Source of the DNA: Mytilus trossulus
Taxonomy: Eukaryota; Mollusca; Bivalvia; Mytilida; Mytilidae
Direction: 5' to 3'
NCBI RefSeq assembly: GCF_036588685.1
Contig: NC_086377.1
Span: forward strand, 72,298,283-72,362,282
DNA length: 64,000 nucleotides
Shown here: piece after piece, positions 31,070-43,281 of the stretch
How the letters are laid out: each line of letters begins with the position of its first letter
How positions within the stretch are numbered: the first letter of the stretch is position 1
Position numbers and translations under genes: made by a program
The notes under the pieces: generated by a model
Database searches by the model: none
What the model was told of the DNA's origin: nothing
The model's input: only the letters and a program-made list of their open reading frames with translations

Positions 31070-33210
31070 ATGGCTTTACCAAAGTTGTTACGTTTACCAT
31101 TCAGAACAGACATTGGGGATGGACAATGGATTGAACTAGATGAATTTATATCTTTTCTTCGACAATATCACAGTCCATCTGATAAAATTAAAAAAAGTTA
31201 AAAGAAGCAACATTATTTCAGAGTTTAAAAGACATCAAGTTAGTTTAAAGGAAAAAGATGGTATCCTTTACATCACTATCACATCTGTACTTAGATATAT
31301 TTTCCACCACTATGATCAACAAGCCATTTGCCGTGAATGTGTTCATGAAATTCAACAAAAAATTTCAAGTGAAAAAACTCAAGCACCCTGCACTGTAGAA
31401 GAAATCTATAAACGTATTACCAATTTGGCATTCAGAAGTTCTGTAATTGAAAATCATATTTTCCAGAATATAGACATAAATGAAACTGATATTCCTAGTC
31501 TTTACATCCAATATAAAACTGATTTTTCTAATGTGGAGTGGACAAAAATTTGCTACTTTGAATTTCATTTTTGCAAACGCCTAGAAGATTTACCCGTAAA
31601 CTTTGAGTATGAATAGTTGATCAAGAAACGTTTGGAATTTATCAACGAAATAGAAACAACGAAATAGAAACAACCAATACAGTGGCACAGATAGCTGCTA
31701 AAGAGTCGCGCCAGCTTATTACTGAAAGAACTAAAAGAAAGAATATAGCTATAGGGAATGAGGATATTACCATACACGTCGGGAAAAAGCATCTACCAAA
31801 AGTCATTGAGACACAAATTTTGGAAGAATTCTGTGACTGTGGGATAAATTCTGTCCTCTGTCATGAATGTCTTAAATCCTGTCAACATAAGTCTGTACAT
31901 GTATATGTAGAATTACAGCAGAATATTTTAGAAGATGTTAATACCATTTCAGAAGCCCTAACTAATTTCCTTGCCAATCGTCATGAACTTACTTGTGCAG
32001 ACATTTTGTTTCTCAAACAAGACACATTTTTGCCATACAACGACTCTTTAGGAAGACCATACCGTTACAGATTCAGAGAAGATTTGCTGACCATGAAACG
32101 AAATGATGACATTTTACATCACTGGACAAACTCAAACATTTCTGATTTCGAAATCCCACTTGATGGAAATAACGTAGGAAATTGTTCTTCATGTTATACT
32201 TTAAGTATCCATAAGCCTTTGTCTTGGCAATCATTTCATGTTCTTCAAGAATGGACACTTGATGTACCTCTCATTGAACAAATCATATTGGAAAAGTTCA
32301 TCAATATCAATAGTGTTAAGAAAACAGGAAATCTTGAAGTTCTTCTAAAAAATAAGTTTACAAGACTGTATACTGCTTATGATATTCTCTTGAATCTTTC
32401 CAACAGACTCTATACTGGTGTTTTACAAGACTTGAATTCTCAAGAGCTTGCGCTTAATTTCCAATCTGTCTCAACCGTTTTCTCAGTTACTCAAAGCTCA
32501 GGTGCTACATTAAGCTTGAATGAGTCGGAGAGGAGACTTAAAGAAATGGCTAACGAAGATCAGTGTTATTATAACACATATTTGCGAAAGTATGATCTTG
32601 ATTGATTGATTGATTGTTGGTTGCTTAACGTCCAGTGGCAAATATTTCATGCATATTCAGGACGATAATAAGTTCACAATAAATACAATAGGTAGGTTGA
32701 TACAATAGAGGCCATTTGGGATGATGGTCGGAGAAATTTGGACTGCCACCGGAAAAGGAGGGTATATTGGATAAGGACAGAAATTTTGCCTTGCAACAGG
32801 CCACCTACGGACCCCTCAAAGAGTTGTTGCAAGGGTTCTTAACGCACAGCCAAACGGACACCCCACTTCGGCTAGCGTTTTACTGCCGGTCGGGAAAAGA
32901 CCAAGTGACCATATTTCTATACCCAGTCACCCTTGGGGAGTATGATCTTGAATATAACACTGAGGCTGGATTGTGCAAGAAGAACATTAATCTTAAAGAC
33001 TGCCATCTAATATTGTTTATGGACAATTTAGTAAGACTTAAGTTTAGAGCTGATCCATGTCCAGGTGAAAGTCGTGCTTTACAACTGTGTACCCTACCAA
33101 TTACCCTGAAGGGAATACCTAAAGATTCTTTGACAGTTGCTTCTTGGCATGGAGCAGATTGTGAAGGACAAGATGAGTGCAATTGTATGTTTTCAATTCA
33201 TAAAGCATGA
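31070..33210 (+). pseudogene. Unrecognised ~600-residue protein gene, split by a SINE
   Basis: From ATG 31070 the frame runs MALPKLLRLPFR to a shift in an A7 run (31190-31196). A 158-residue block follows with CRECVHEI. A second shift at about 31613 leads into a block with a C-rich CDCGINSVLCHECLKSCQH segment, candidate zinc ligands. The frame reaches YLRKYDL at 32600, where a minus-strand SINE interrupts it. It resumes in register after the 13-bp duplication (32951) and ends ...CNCMFSIHKA, TGA about 33208. Three lesions in one otherwise open 2-kb frame suggest a recently active gene or assembly errors. I recognise no domain. It resembles the multi-copy, possibly mobile genes of molluscs. Confidence 0.6.
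32602..32938 (-). mobile_element. SINE-like insertion with 13-bp target duplication
   Basis: AGTATGATCTTGA occurs at 32589-32601 and again at 32939-32951, bracketing a SINE copy that reads on the minus strand and has an internal deletion relative to the 27.4-kb copy. Its 3' end (at the left) is CCACTGGACGTTAAGCAACC followed by (AATC)n. Both duplicated copies are in the same codon phase of the host frame, so the interrupted gene is uninterrupted in phase. Confidence 0.8.
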
Positions 33211-34110
33211 TTTTAAATCCTTGCAACTCACAACTTTACAAGAATCACAAAAAAAATTAATTACAACCATAATGTTGATTATTTTATACCGTTTTAGTAT
33301 ATAAAATAGAAGTCTTTGCTTATATTTTGTATATTAATATATTCACTTAGTAGATTGTTAGAATTTAAAAGTAGATTCTATCGATAAATAAACTGTCCAT
33401 CCGTAATTACTTGACGTTCATGTTTATTGATATTATATATATATTAAAAAGAATTTGAAAAAAATAAATACTAACAGGAACGTTAGTTTTCAGTTATAAA
33501 ATTTAAATTCAACTTTTGTGTGTTTGTTTTAATAGTTTAATCGTATAGCATCTACATAATATATTTGTTCTATATGGTAAGGTTTTGAAACTTGTATTCA
33601 TTGTGTTGACCAACTATCCTACACCTCTGTCATTTACATTATAGATCACATTTCAAAAGCGCACTATCGGTTTGCGTTCTAAAACAATCCGGATAAAATG
33701 TGAAGGAGTCGGGAGTCACAACCTTTAATTAGGCTGTTTGACATTCGAATTCAACAATTAGATTAAGATATGTGATGATGTAAATGCGTATTCTTTTCCT
33801 GAGTATCAGTGAGATGCTTTCTATTTACTTTTTCGTGCGCTAAGATACTACTTGCATGCAATCCTTTTAAATTCACTCGTGAATGCTTAATTTTGTTTTT
33901 GTTACCTAAATTTAGGACACGGCAGAAAGAGCTTCACATGTGACTTGAAAACTGTCATCATTTCTAACGGTATTCTGACCTCGAGTTGTTTCTCTTTTGT
34001 TTCTTTTTTGAGTCACTGTCCTATTATTAATTTTGACATTTTAGAAAAGCTAAGGATTGTCTACCCAAGGAATAACATTGTAATGTATTTAGCCTTTTAA
34101 CATTTTTTAT

Positions 34111-34161
34111 TCGAGCGTCACTGATGCTTTTTTTCGTAGCTACCGAACTCGTGTCTGGCGT
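34111..34161 (+). repeat. Degenerate hammerhead ribozyme (retrozyme-type)
   Basis: Stem I strands GCGTCA (34115-34120) and TGGCGT (34156-34161) pair fully. The core reads CTGATGC where CTGATGA is required, then after a stem II region GAAC where GAAA is required. GTC (34153-34155) is the cleavage triplet. The two core changes should abolish cleavage. The surrounding sequence (about 34020-34200) resembles a mussel repeat that carries intact type I hammerheads. Confidence 0.6.
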
Positions 34162-35321
34162 ACATCATTTCAATTCTGGTATCTTTTTATATCTACATAC
34201 CTTTTTATATAAATTGGTTATTTTGAAAGTGTGTACAGGTATTTATAAACTTATGAATTAAGAAATTCGTCGGCAAAACTAAGTTTCCCTATAGAATGTT
34301 TGAATTGATTTAAGTAAGATCAGGAAATTCGTTTTATTTGAGATGTTTTATGAGACCAAATTAAGTCTCTTCATATGAGGCCCCAATCAATTGCATGGCA
34401 CATGTTTCACCGCATATAAATACAGCTTCAAATACGAGTTGAGAATATAAAGTCATTCATGTAGGAAACAAAATATAAAGATATGATAGATAAAATAAAT
34501 GCATCCACAATTCCAGATTATAAAGCAAACTGAGTGCATAAATTTATATTTATATAAGTCATTCGGTTAGTAGAAATTAGGATTTGCCACGTGTTTATCA
34601 TCGGAAAAATTAAAATAACTATTCAAATAGAAGCTGTAAATACATACTTTCAACTTGCTTCTTATATTCACAGTCAATTATTTTAATTCAAAAGCAAACA
34701 CAAATTTAGCAACAATCTTTTGGTGACCCGGCAGTCAGCGGTCTTAGGTTCATGTATTGCTTTTCTTTTGTTAAAGAAAGCAACTTGTTTTAAAGTTGTA
34801 TGATATTTTTCAGAATGTTTCCTTTATATTAATAGTACTGATATTTGGTGGGTTTGTTTTTCCTCTGATATTGCTCACATTTTGCACATTAAGGCGATGC
34901 TTATTTTATTTTTCATTTACATGCAAATTCGTCAGACTATTTTTAAAATCTCCGTTTTAATTGTTTGTGTGAGGGTTAGTTTGTAGCAGGTTTCATTGAT
35001 ATTAAGTAATTATTTGTTTATTGTTGCACATTATTTTCATTATTGTACATTTAACGTTTTATTGATCATTGTTTGTTCTTATCAATGTATGGATCACTGC
35101 TTTGATTAATAAGATTGAGACCAGCTGATAATGATACAGTAATGTATATTGAACTAAATGATCAAGGGATATTACAGGTGAAGCGTGTGGTCAAGGAAAC
35201 TGACATAGGAAAGTATACCAACCAGTCAAAGAGAAACAGCAAACTATCATCAGGACTTTTGGTTTAAATATGTACCATCTCATAAAGTAAAAACTTAAAG
35301 TGTAATAAATAAAATTAAATG

Positions 35322-35351
35322 TGAGCAATTTAAGCTCTTGAGAGCCTCTTG
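35322..35351 (+). repeat. Terminal hairpin of the AGCTCACCTG repeat family
   Basis: GAGCAATTTAAGCTCTTGAGAGCCTCTTG matches the right end of the 21737-23103 element, with the same CTCTTGAGAG hairpin. No further homology to the left was seen. Confidence 0.45.
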
Positions 35352-35593
35352 CTTTCTTTTTATTGTAAGGTTGGTATCGGCTGAGATTTTATATATTTTT
35401 TGTAAAACACTTGTTACCACTGAGTCCTATTACCACCTTTATCTTGTTTATCCGGTGTCAGAAACAAGGTGTAACTATATTCAGAGATATATTATGCTTG
35501 GACAATTATTAGAGTCCGTACATTTTCTATTTGTTCATTTATACCTCTAATGCTTAATCATAAAGGAACCTTTCTTAACACCTTTTCAATTCT

Positions 35594-35776
35594 ATGGTAA
35601 CAGGAAAAGGGGTGTTAGCATTGAAACGTAATGCTGACAGACATATCAAATACGGCAATGTCACCTCAGCAAAGGCCTTTGTGGATCTGATGGAGAATAG
35701 TTCAACACAGTGCTTTTTAAAAGAAGAATCATCAATTAATGACATGCAGTGCTTTATTCAGAAACAACATTCATAA
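35594..35776 (+). other. Small unrecognised exon-like frame
   Basis: A 60-codon frame reading from GTG/AAC-AG near a possible acceptor (GGTAACAG before 35605), with GKGVLALKRNADRHIKYG and ending MQCFIQKQHS. Polar, without known motif. Coding character is moderate. It could be the end of a larger split gene. Confidence 0.25.
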
Positions 35777-36033
35777 ACATTTGTTGGTACTATGAAACTA
35801 CATCAGCTGATTGTACAAAGTAAAAACGAAATATTGCACAGAGATGTAAGATGTGCATGTGTCTTGTCAGATTGTGTACAAAGAAGGGAAAAAAAGAGTT
35901 CGAGGTATAGACTAATCTTTCAACAGACACAATGAGGTAAAGTGGTGTATAGGCCTACGGATTTTAGATTTCATTACAATAATGTCTAGCCTTAATATCC
36001 AATACTTAAGTCGGACGGTAATGCTAAGAAAGG

Positions 36034-36759
36034 TCAACAAGATGATGAATCCAAACACCCGCTGTGTTTTGGGGTTTGTCTGAAACATGTCTGCCCCTGC
36101 ATCCGGAGTGGTATACACTGATGATAACAATGAGACACAAGAAAGAGCAGAAAGAAAGGGCCACATGTTTCGATGTTTTCTCTGGGGGTATAACCCAAGT
36201 AAGCGTCTCGGGACATACCCCTACCTTCTTCTACTGTTCTCTTGTGAGTACTCTGAAGATGAATAAGTAGATACTCCCTTCGGAAAAATATGCGGTCACA
36301 ATTTGGCTCATTGCAACCAACATACCTCACATTGCTGTTATGTACAGCAATAATATGTCTCTTCAAATTTCTCCTGCTGGCATATTTTAAGTCACAATAA
36401 GAATAAATCACTTCTGGCATTTTGTATAAAGAATAAATATCCAAAAATATCTAAGGTTTGTGAATGGTTCAGGTTCTCGTATTTGTTGATACGGAAGTGG
36501 TCATGTGATTTCTCATTCGCGTGCTTGGTCGGGCTGGTCTAGTACCTGATTCCGGGATTCCCAAATTAGTCGGGCATGTATCAGAATGATTTTCACTTTC
36601 ATTTGCCGAAACTGGTATTATTTCAGGGGGGCATAATTCTTTTTCTCCAATAATTCCTGGTAGATTTTCACTCGCAAAACTATTTTCATCGTCGAATTCA
36701 CCTGTAAACTTGGCTAAATCCGGGAATTCAACAGGGTGTTGCTTGGGCACATCGGGCAT
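36034..36759 (-). pseudogene. C2H2 zinc-finger protein fragment
   Basis: An upstream frame from ATG 36759 (96 residues, Pro/Glu/Ser-rich, no motif) stops at 36469. A second frame contains two finger units. The first is YCDLKYASRRNLKRH with H-x4-H, but its first Cys is Tyr. The second is GCNEPNCDRIFFRREYLLIH with H-x4-H and intact ligands. Such paired fingers with C-x4-C spacing occur in multi-copy molluscan genes. After the fingers the frame has no recognisable domain. Whether the two frames are exons of one gene is inference. Confidence 0.5.
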
Positions 36760-37501
36760 ATCAGGACGGGCATTTGATTAGACGATAATGAACCAATTCA
36801 TGAGTAAGTTCAATTTGATATTGATGATTTAACATAAATTTAACTTCACAACTATCATTTTTTTATTTACAATTTTAATCAGAAACAATAAAATAAAAAT
36901 ATGTCAAGACCAAGCTGATGATGAAGTGCAAAAAAGGCTAAATAAATAAATCTGAGTAAACATACAAAATATACATGTATCATCATGAAAATATGAACTC
37001 ATCTTGATCACTTTTTTTTCACCATACTGATATATCAGTTAAAATAATATCCTTGTTCAAGCTTTGAGTATTACTGTATCACTTTGTAAATAGAATATGA
37101 ATATTCTATTTAATATGCTATTTTTCAGATTATATAGATATGTTGCATACAGACGGTTCACTCGTTGGATGGATTATGGCAAATACTTGGTAAAAAAAGA
37201 AGAAAGGTGATACCAGCATGTGCAGTATTAAAAATTCGGGAGGCATTCCCATCCGAGGACTTTACTGGATTCAAATATGCTAGGCAATGATAATTTGAAC
37301 AAATTCATTGTGGTTAACATCTGGGTAAATTTCATGTTTCCACAAACAGAGCTTTGAAAGATAAAAACACTCTACTACATGATGTAAATTGTTGTAAATA
37401 CTCTACTACATGATGTAAATTGTTGTGAATACAATTTAAATGGTGAAGAGTTATATGGAACAATGATCGCAAATAATTAAACAAATGTACGAGAAATGAT
37501 G
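36760..37501. other. Spacer with a small tandem duplication
   Basis: 37365-37432 holds two copies of a 31-bp unit (ACTCTACTACATGATGTAAA...). No gene otherwise. Confidence 0.5.
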
Positions 37502-39246
37502 TCAGTTTCCAGCAAAACGACTTGTTCGATGTTTTATTAGCTCATCCTTATCAAATTGAGGGTTTGATGCTGTTAGTGGAGGGAGTCTCTGGTATACAAT
37601 GTTAAAGTCCTCTAAGGCTTCTTTAATGCTTGGCAAGTTATTTCGTCTGTCAAAGGTTCTTTTCAGAAGAGCTCCAACATAATCTACAAGACAAATAGAA
37701 ACTATATGTAATAGCTCAGCCTCTAATAAACCGTGCGAATTTATAGATGCAAAGACATTACTTGGATGCGCAGTCTGCTTTTTTAGAATATTAACTTTTT
37801 CGATTCCAATAGTACAAAAAGAGACTCATAATACTGTTAATAAACCAACATTATTACAAAATAAATGTCTTGCATAGTGCTTTTGATGTTTTATTATTGA
37901 ACCAGAAAGTTTAATGAAATCTTACCATAGGTCGCTTGAACTTTCTGCGGTTTGACAACACATTGCTCTCCTTTTTTTGCTTTAGGGTATGACTTTTTCC
38001 ATTTCAGGATGCCTGCTTTTGTTACAGCTTGCTGTCTATTTTATTTTTCATTGTAATGCAATGCAGCAATATAAATTCTGGAGAAGAAGAAAAAACATCA
38101 CAAAATTATTTGACTCATCAAATTTTAAGATAAGGAACCTACTAAACTTTTAATTTATTGCTTCAAAGTTTAAAATTAGCCACTGATGAGTTTATGTGTA
38201 CACTATGTGGTGACCATGATTACAGTACAGGTATACACCTTTCATTATATTGTTGGTATAGGTTTTGTACACAATCGATTACCTTGCTTTCATTGCATAT
38301 TGGAAGAAGTGGGTGTTCTTTGGTGCATACTGGTTAACAAGAGAGTGATACACCTCGAGGCCATATGTCTGGTGCACTGGTGACCGCTTTGTTTAAATCG
38401 TTTAGCAAATATTTGCTTTCGATTACTTCAAGAACAAGTTTATGAGATTTGGAACCTAAAAATTAAAATAAAATATAATTTATTAAAAAGATCATTTGGG
38501 CCATATATTCAAAGCTGAAATGTCTCACTAGATGCAACCATATATGGCTATAAATGACTAGGCATTTTCTCAAAATAGTTTTTTTTTTAATTTGTACAAA
38601 GCAGTGAAACACAAAAAAATGACCTTTTTTCATAGAACATGAAAACTATTTGTACTTGAGATATTTGTTTACCTTGTTTAAGCCAATCTTTGTTCCTCAA
38701 GCTCTTCGTGGATACATTGCGGAAATACTTTACGTCTCGTGGACATGTTTATTCATGGTTGGAAATTGATGTCCATTTGTGTATTTTTTCGTTTTGATCT
38801 TCCCCACTTGATGCAGCTACCCAATATGTATGGTTAACAATGCTCTTTATCCATGGTCTTATGTCTCCTGTGTCTTTCTTTTGGCCCTGGTTTCCAACTT
38901 TTTTGATATTCCTGCAAGTAATGGAATAAAGAAAACATTTTGAAATGTATTTTTTATCAACAGCCTGAGAGTATTATGGATTTATAAAACATGATTTATC
39001 TCACAACTTGACAAGATAAAATAATTAGCTCTAGTAAGAAGTTGGTTGAGTTGTACCTTTTGCTATATGCCAAACATCGAAATAATGATTTATTTCTGGA
39101 TGGTTGTCCTTCATGAACTTCTTAATCATAACATGTCTATCTGTGACAAGCGTTGAGACTTCAATATGGTTAGTGTCTATAAGAAGGGATAAACCCCTCT
39201 TAAGTCCTTCCAATTCCATATGGGTTGACCCCTTAACTTCATTGGA
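37502..39246 (-). pseudogene. Five-exon pseudogene of an uncharacterised transposase-like animal family
   Basis: Exons on the minus strand, 5' to 3': 39246-39057, 38911-38673, 38455-38283, 38077-37926 and 37683-37502 (TGA). Every internal junction has CAG/TAG acceptors and GT donors and joins in phase (for example AAAG then GA, and TATG then AT). Exon 1 reads SNEVKGSTHMELEGLKRGLS then LVTDRHVMIKK and HYFDVWHIAK. Later exons have WIKSIVNHTYW, THFFQYAMKAR, KAGILKWKKSYPKAKKGE and YVGALLKRTFDRR. I know this domain order from a large unnamed family in cnidarians, fish and molluscs that looks transposase-derived. Lesions: frameshifts in exons 2 and 3 and a TAA in exon 4. The 5' exons are missing. 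A LINE lies upstream. Confidence 0.6.
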
Positions 39247-39299
39247 CTGAAAAAATAAGAAAACACTGAAATTATTTGTCAACATGATTTATGAAAACA

Positions 39300-39550
39300 A
39301 TGCGATTTGTGGGGAAAGTCATGAAATACTGGCCACTAGACAACATCAATAAATCTGTAGTATGTGTGTTTAATTATTTACTTCTAAGCATTTATACAGA
39401 TCTTATTTAAATCTTACATATATACATATAAACAATGAGATTTGGGTAATATTTATGAAATACTTGCCACTGGACAGCAACAATAAATCCGTTTTAAGTA
39501 GTTTGCATGTTAAGCTGTATTTATTTGTTATCATTTTAATACAGATCTAA
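39300..39550. repeat. Diverged tandem pair resembling SINE 3' ends
   Basis: Two units about 130 bp apart each contain ATGAAATAC..GCCACT.GACA-CAACAATAAATC, close to the SINE 3' end (ATGAAATATTTGCCACTGGACG), and end TTTAATACAGATCT-like. Confidence 0.4.
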
Positions 39551-39562
39551 TTTAGACTTATA

Positions 39563-41344
39563 TTGAGAAACCTGAATGAACATGTAGTGTCGGTCTTTTT
39601 CGGCCTTGAGAAGGCCTATGATACTGCATGGAAATATGGTATTTTAAAAGATTTATTTGATATGGGGTTGAAAGGCAATATGCCTAATTTTATTTCTAAT
39701 TTTCTCTCTAACAGACAATTTAATGTTAGAGTTAATTCGACCATGTCTGATCTGTATGATCAAGAGATGGGTGTCCTTCAGGGCAGTATTTTATCTGTTA
39801 CATTATTTAGTCTTAAAATCAACAGCCTTGTTGAAGTTTTAAAAAGTAATATTGAAGGTTCATTGTACGTTGATGATTTTTTAATATGTTACAGAGGCAA
39901 AAATATGAATAACATAGAAAGACAATTACAACTATGTCTTGGAAGAATTGAAAAATGGGCCTCGGAGAATGGTTTTAAATTTTCCACGTCAAAAACGGTC
40001 GGGATGCATTTTTGTAACAAAAGAAAATTGCATCTTGATCCAGAACTAACTTTGTACGGCAACCCAATTAAAATGGTTGATGAAACCAAACTTCTTGGTT
40101 TACTTTTCGATAAAAAGTTAACCTTTCTACCCCATATCAAAATGTTAAAAGCGAGATGTTTAAAAGCTTTAGATATTTTAAAAGTTGTCGGCAGCACTGA
40201 CTGGGGTGCTGATCGCAACATTTTACTCAATTTATATAGATCTCTAGTTAGATCTAAACTAGACTATGGCTCTATAGTGTATGGCTCTGCAAGGAAGTCC
40301 TACATACAGATTCTCGATGCTGTTCATCACCAAGGTTTGCGTCTCTGTCTTGGCGCATTTAAAACCTCACCAGTTGAGAGTCTGTATGTACAGGCTGATG
40401 AGCATTCACTCTTTGACAGACGTTTGAAGCTTGGACTTCAATATGCTATCAAACTAAAAGCCCATTCAAATAATCCTGCCTACAGCTGTGTTTTTAATCC
40501 GATTTATGAAGATATTTTTGCAAAACATGAAAATAAAATTTCTCCGTTAGGTATACGTTTGAAACCACATTTAGCTTCTTTTGATTTAAAATCTGTTGCT
40601 CAAGTTAAAACTTGCAAATGTCCTCCATGGGAACTTCCCAAAACAAAAATGATATTTGATCTCCGTGAGCACAATAAAAATAAAACAAATCCTCTTTTAA
40701 TTCAGCAACACTATGCTGAAATTAAAGCCGATTATCTAGATTTTTCAGCTGTCTATACAGATGGATCAAAAGATGGTGATAGAGTTGCATCTGCTGCTGT
40801 CTTCAGGGACAGAGCTGCAACCCTCCGTTTGCCATCTGATGCATCCATCTTTACTGCTGAAGCAGAAGCAATAATTTTGGCTTTGAAATTTATTGCTTCT
40901 TCAGATAAATCCAAATTTATTATATGTTCGGATTCACTTTCATGCTTACAAGCTATACGAAATACTAAAATTAAAAACCCAACAATCCTGAAAATTTTAT
41001 ATGTAATGAGGAATTTAAAAATTCTTCTGAAAGAAATAATATTTCTATGGGTTCCGAGTCATGTTGGAATCCTTGGAAACACAGCTGTAGACCTTGAGGC
41101 AAAGAATGCCCTGGGTGACCCTCTATCTAACTGTGATATACCATATACTGATTTTAAATCTAATAATAGAGAATATGTTTTTAATATATTGAAAAATAAA
41201 TGGAGTAAAAAAGACGATAATAAATTGCATGAAATTAAACCTAATTTAGGCAAACCTTTTGATAATAATATGTGCAGGAAAGATCAGTGTGTTATTACTA
41301 GATGTCGTATTGGTCATACTAGAATAACACACGAGTATCTTTTA
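39563..41344 (+). pseudogene. LINE RT and RNase H domains
   Basis: One open frame of about 594 codons before the insertion. RT domain A reads SVFFGLEKAYDTAW, where the family has Asp in place of this Gly, so the first catalytic aspartate is lost. MGVLQGSILSVTLFSLKIN is domain B and GSLYVDDFLICY the catalytic pair. RNase H spans about residues 395-525 with VYTDGSKDGD, FTAEAEAIILAL, ICSDSLSCLQAI and WVPSHVGILGNTAVD. The frame then reaches THEYLL and enters the inserted element. The start lies inside RT, so no natural start codon is present. Confidence 0.8.
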
Positions 41345-43222
41345 ACCAGATGCTCCGCAGGGCGTAGCTTTATACGACCGCAGAGGTTGAACCCTGAACG
41401 GTTGGGGCAAGTATGGACACAACATTCAAGCTGGATTCAGCTCTAAATTTGGATTGTGATTAAATAGTTGACACAGCATAGGTTTCTGACACAGAATGAA
41501 TGCGTTCTAATGAAATTAAAATTTTTGTTTTCTCTTAGAGCAATTCACTATGCTGTTGAATATTATTCCTCTCAAAAAAATGTTTGAAGAAATTTTCTTT
41601 TTATTTATGAAATTTCAAATGAGAAAATTGAACCCAATTTTTTTAACCACATCCCCCTTTCCCTTATTCCAAAACTAATCTCAATTAAAATTTCTAATGG
41701 AGTTTGCAACAATTACTACTCATTTAAATACATCATAAAATATTAAGATGTAAAAAAATGCTTGTTATCACTGAATGGTAAAGATTATTTTAGTTTATCA
41801 GTTGGTAGTAAAAAGTGAATATACATTGTATATTGTATATATAACAAAGATTTAAGTTGATTCAGGACAAAGAAAGATAACTCCAAATAAAAAAAATTCT
41901 TACAATTAGATATTTCTTGCTTACTATTCTGGACAAAGAAAGATAACTCTAATTAAAAACAAAATTGCTATTTCACAATATTTTGCAATAAGATATTTCT
42001 TGCCATTGCGCAATACTGTGCAATTGAAAAGACTTGCTATTGCACAAAACTTAATATAATAATTTTAGATCCTGATTTGGACCCACTTGAAAACTGGGCC
42101 CAGAATCAAAAATCTAAGTACATGTTTGGATTCAGCATATCAAAGAACCCCAAGATTTCAATTTTTGTTAAAATCAAACTTAGTTTAATTTTGGACCCTT
42201 TGGACTTTAATGTAGACCAATTTGAAAACAAGACCAAAAATTAGGAATCTACATACACAGTTAGATTTGGCATATCAAAGAACCCCTTTTATTCAATTTT
42301 TGATGAAATCAAACAAAGTTTAATTTTGGACCCCGATTTGGACCAACTTGAAAACTGGGCCGATAATCAAGAATCTAAGGTACATTTTTAGATTCAGCAT
42401 ATCAAAGAACCCAACCGATTAATTTTTTGTCAAAATCAAACGATGTTTAATTTTGGACCCTTTGGACCTTAATGTAGACCAATTTGAAAACGGGACCAAA
42501 AGTTAAAAATCTACATACACAGTTAGATTCAGCATATCAAAGAACCCCAATTATTCAATTTTGATGAAATCAAACAAAGTTTAATTTTGGACCCTTTGGG
42601 CCCCTTATTCCTAAACTGTTTGGACCAAAACTCCCAAAATCATTACCAACCTTCCTTTTATGGTCATAAACCTTGTGTTTAAATTTCATAGATTTCTATT
42701 TACTTATACTAAAGTTATGGTGCGAAAACCAAGAAAAATGCTTATGTGGGTCCCTTTTTTGCCCCCAATTCCTAAACTGTTGGGACCTAAACTCCCAAAA
42801 TCAATACCAACCTTCCTTTTGTGGTCATAAACATTGTGTATAAATTTCATTATTTTCTATTTACTTAAACTAAAGTTATTGTGCGAAAACCAAGAATAAT
42901 GCTTATTTGGGCCCTTTTTTGGCCCCTAATTCCTACACTATTGAAACCAAAACCCCCAAAATCAATCCCAACCTTTCTTTTGTGGTCATAAACCTTGTGT
43001 CAAAATTTCATAGATTTCTATTAACTTAAACTAAAGTTATAGTGCGAAAACCAAGAAAATGCTTATTTGGGCCCTTTTTGGCCCCTAATTCCTAAAATGT
43101 TGGGACCAAAACTCCCAAAATCAATACCAACCTTCCTTTTGTGGTCAGAAACCTTGTGTTAAAATTTTATAGATTTATATTCACTTTTACTAAAGTTAGA
43201 GTGCGAAAACTAAAAGTATTCG

Positions 43223-43243
43223 GACGACGACGACGACGACGAC

Positions 43244-43280
<37 letters not shown>
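43223..43280. repeat. (GAC)n microsatellite, unit 1 copy
   Basis: About 19 GAC/CGA triplets with one interruption. Orthologous tracts are at 44930-44981 and 46631-46649, each just before the TGATAGCAATATACGACGAA end block. The tract length accounts for most of the length difference between units. Open frames through it are translation artefacts. Confidence 0.9.

Positions 43281-43281
<1 letters not shown>

Larger units (their letters stand above)
33211..35590. other. Intergenic stretch with ribozyme-repeat remnant
   Basis: No gene recognised. It holds the degenerate hammerhead repeat at 34111-34161 and the end of an AGCTCACCTG-type element at 35322-35351. Otherwise AT-rich. Confidence 0.45.
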
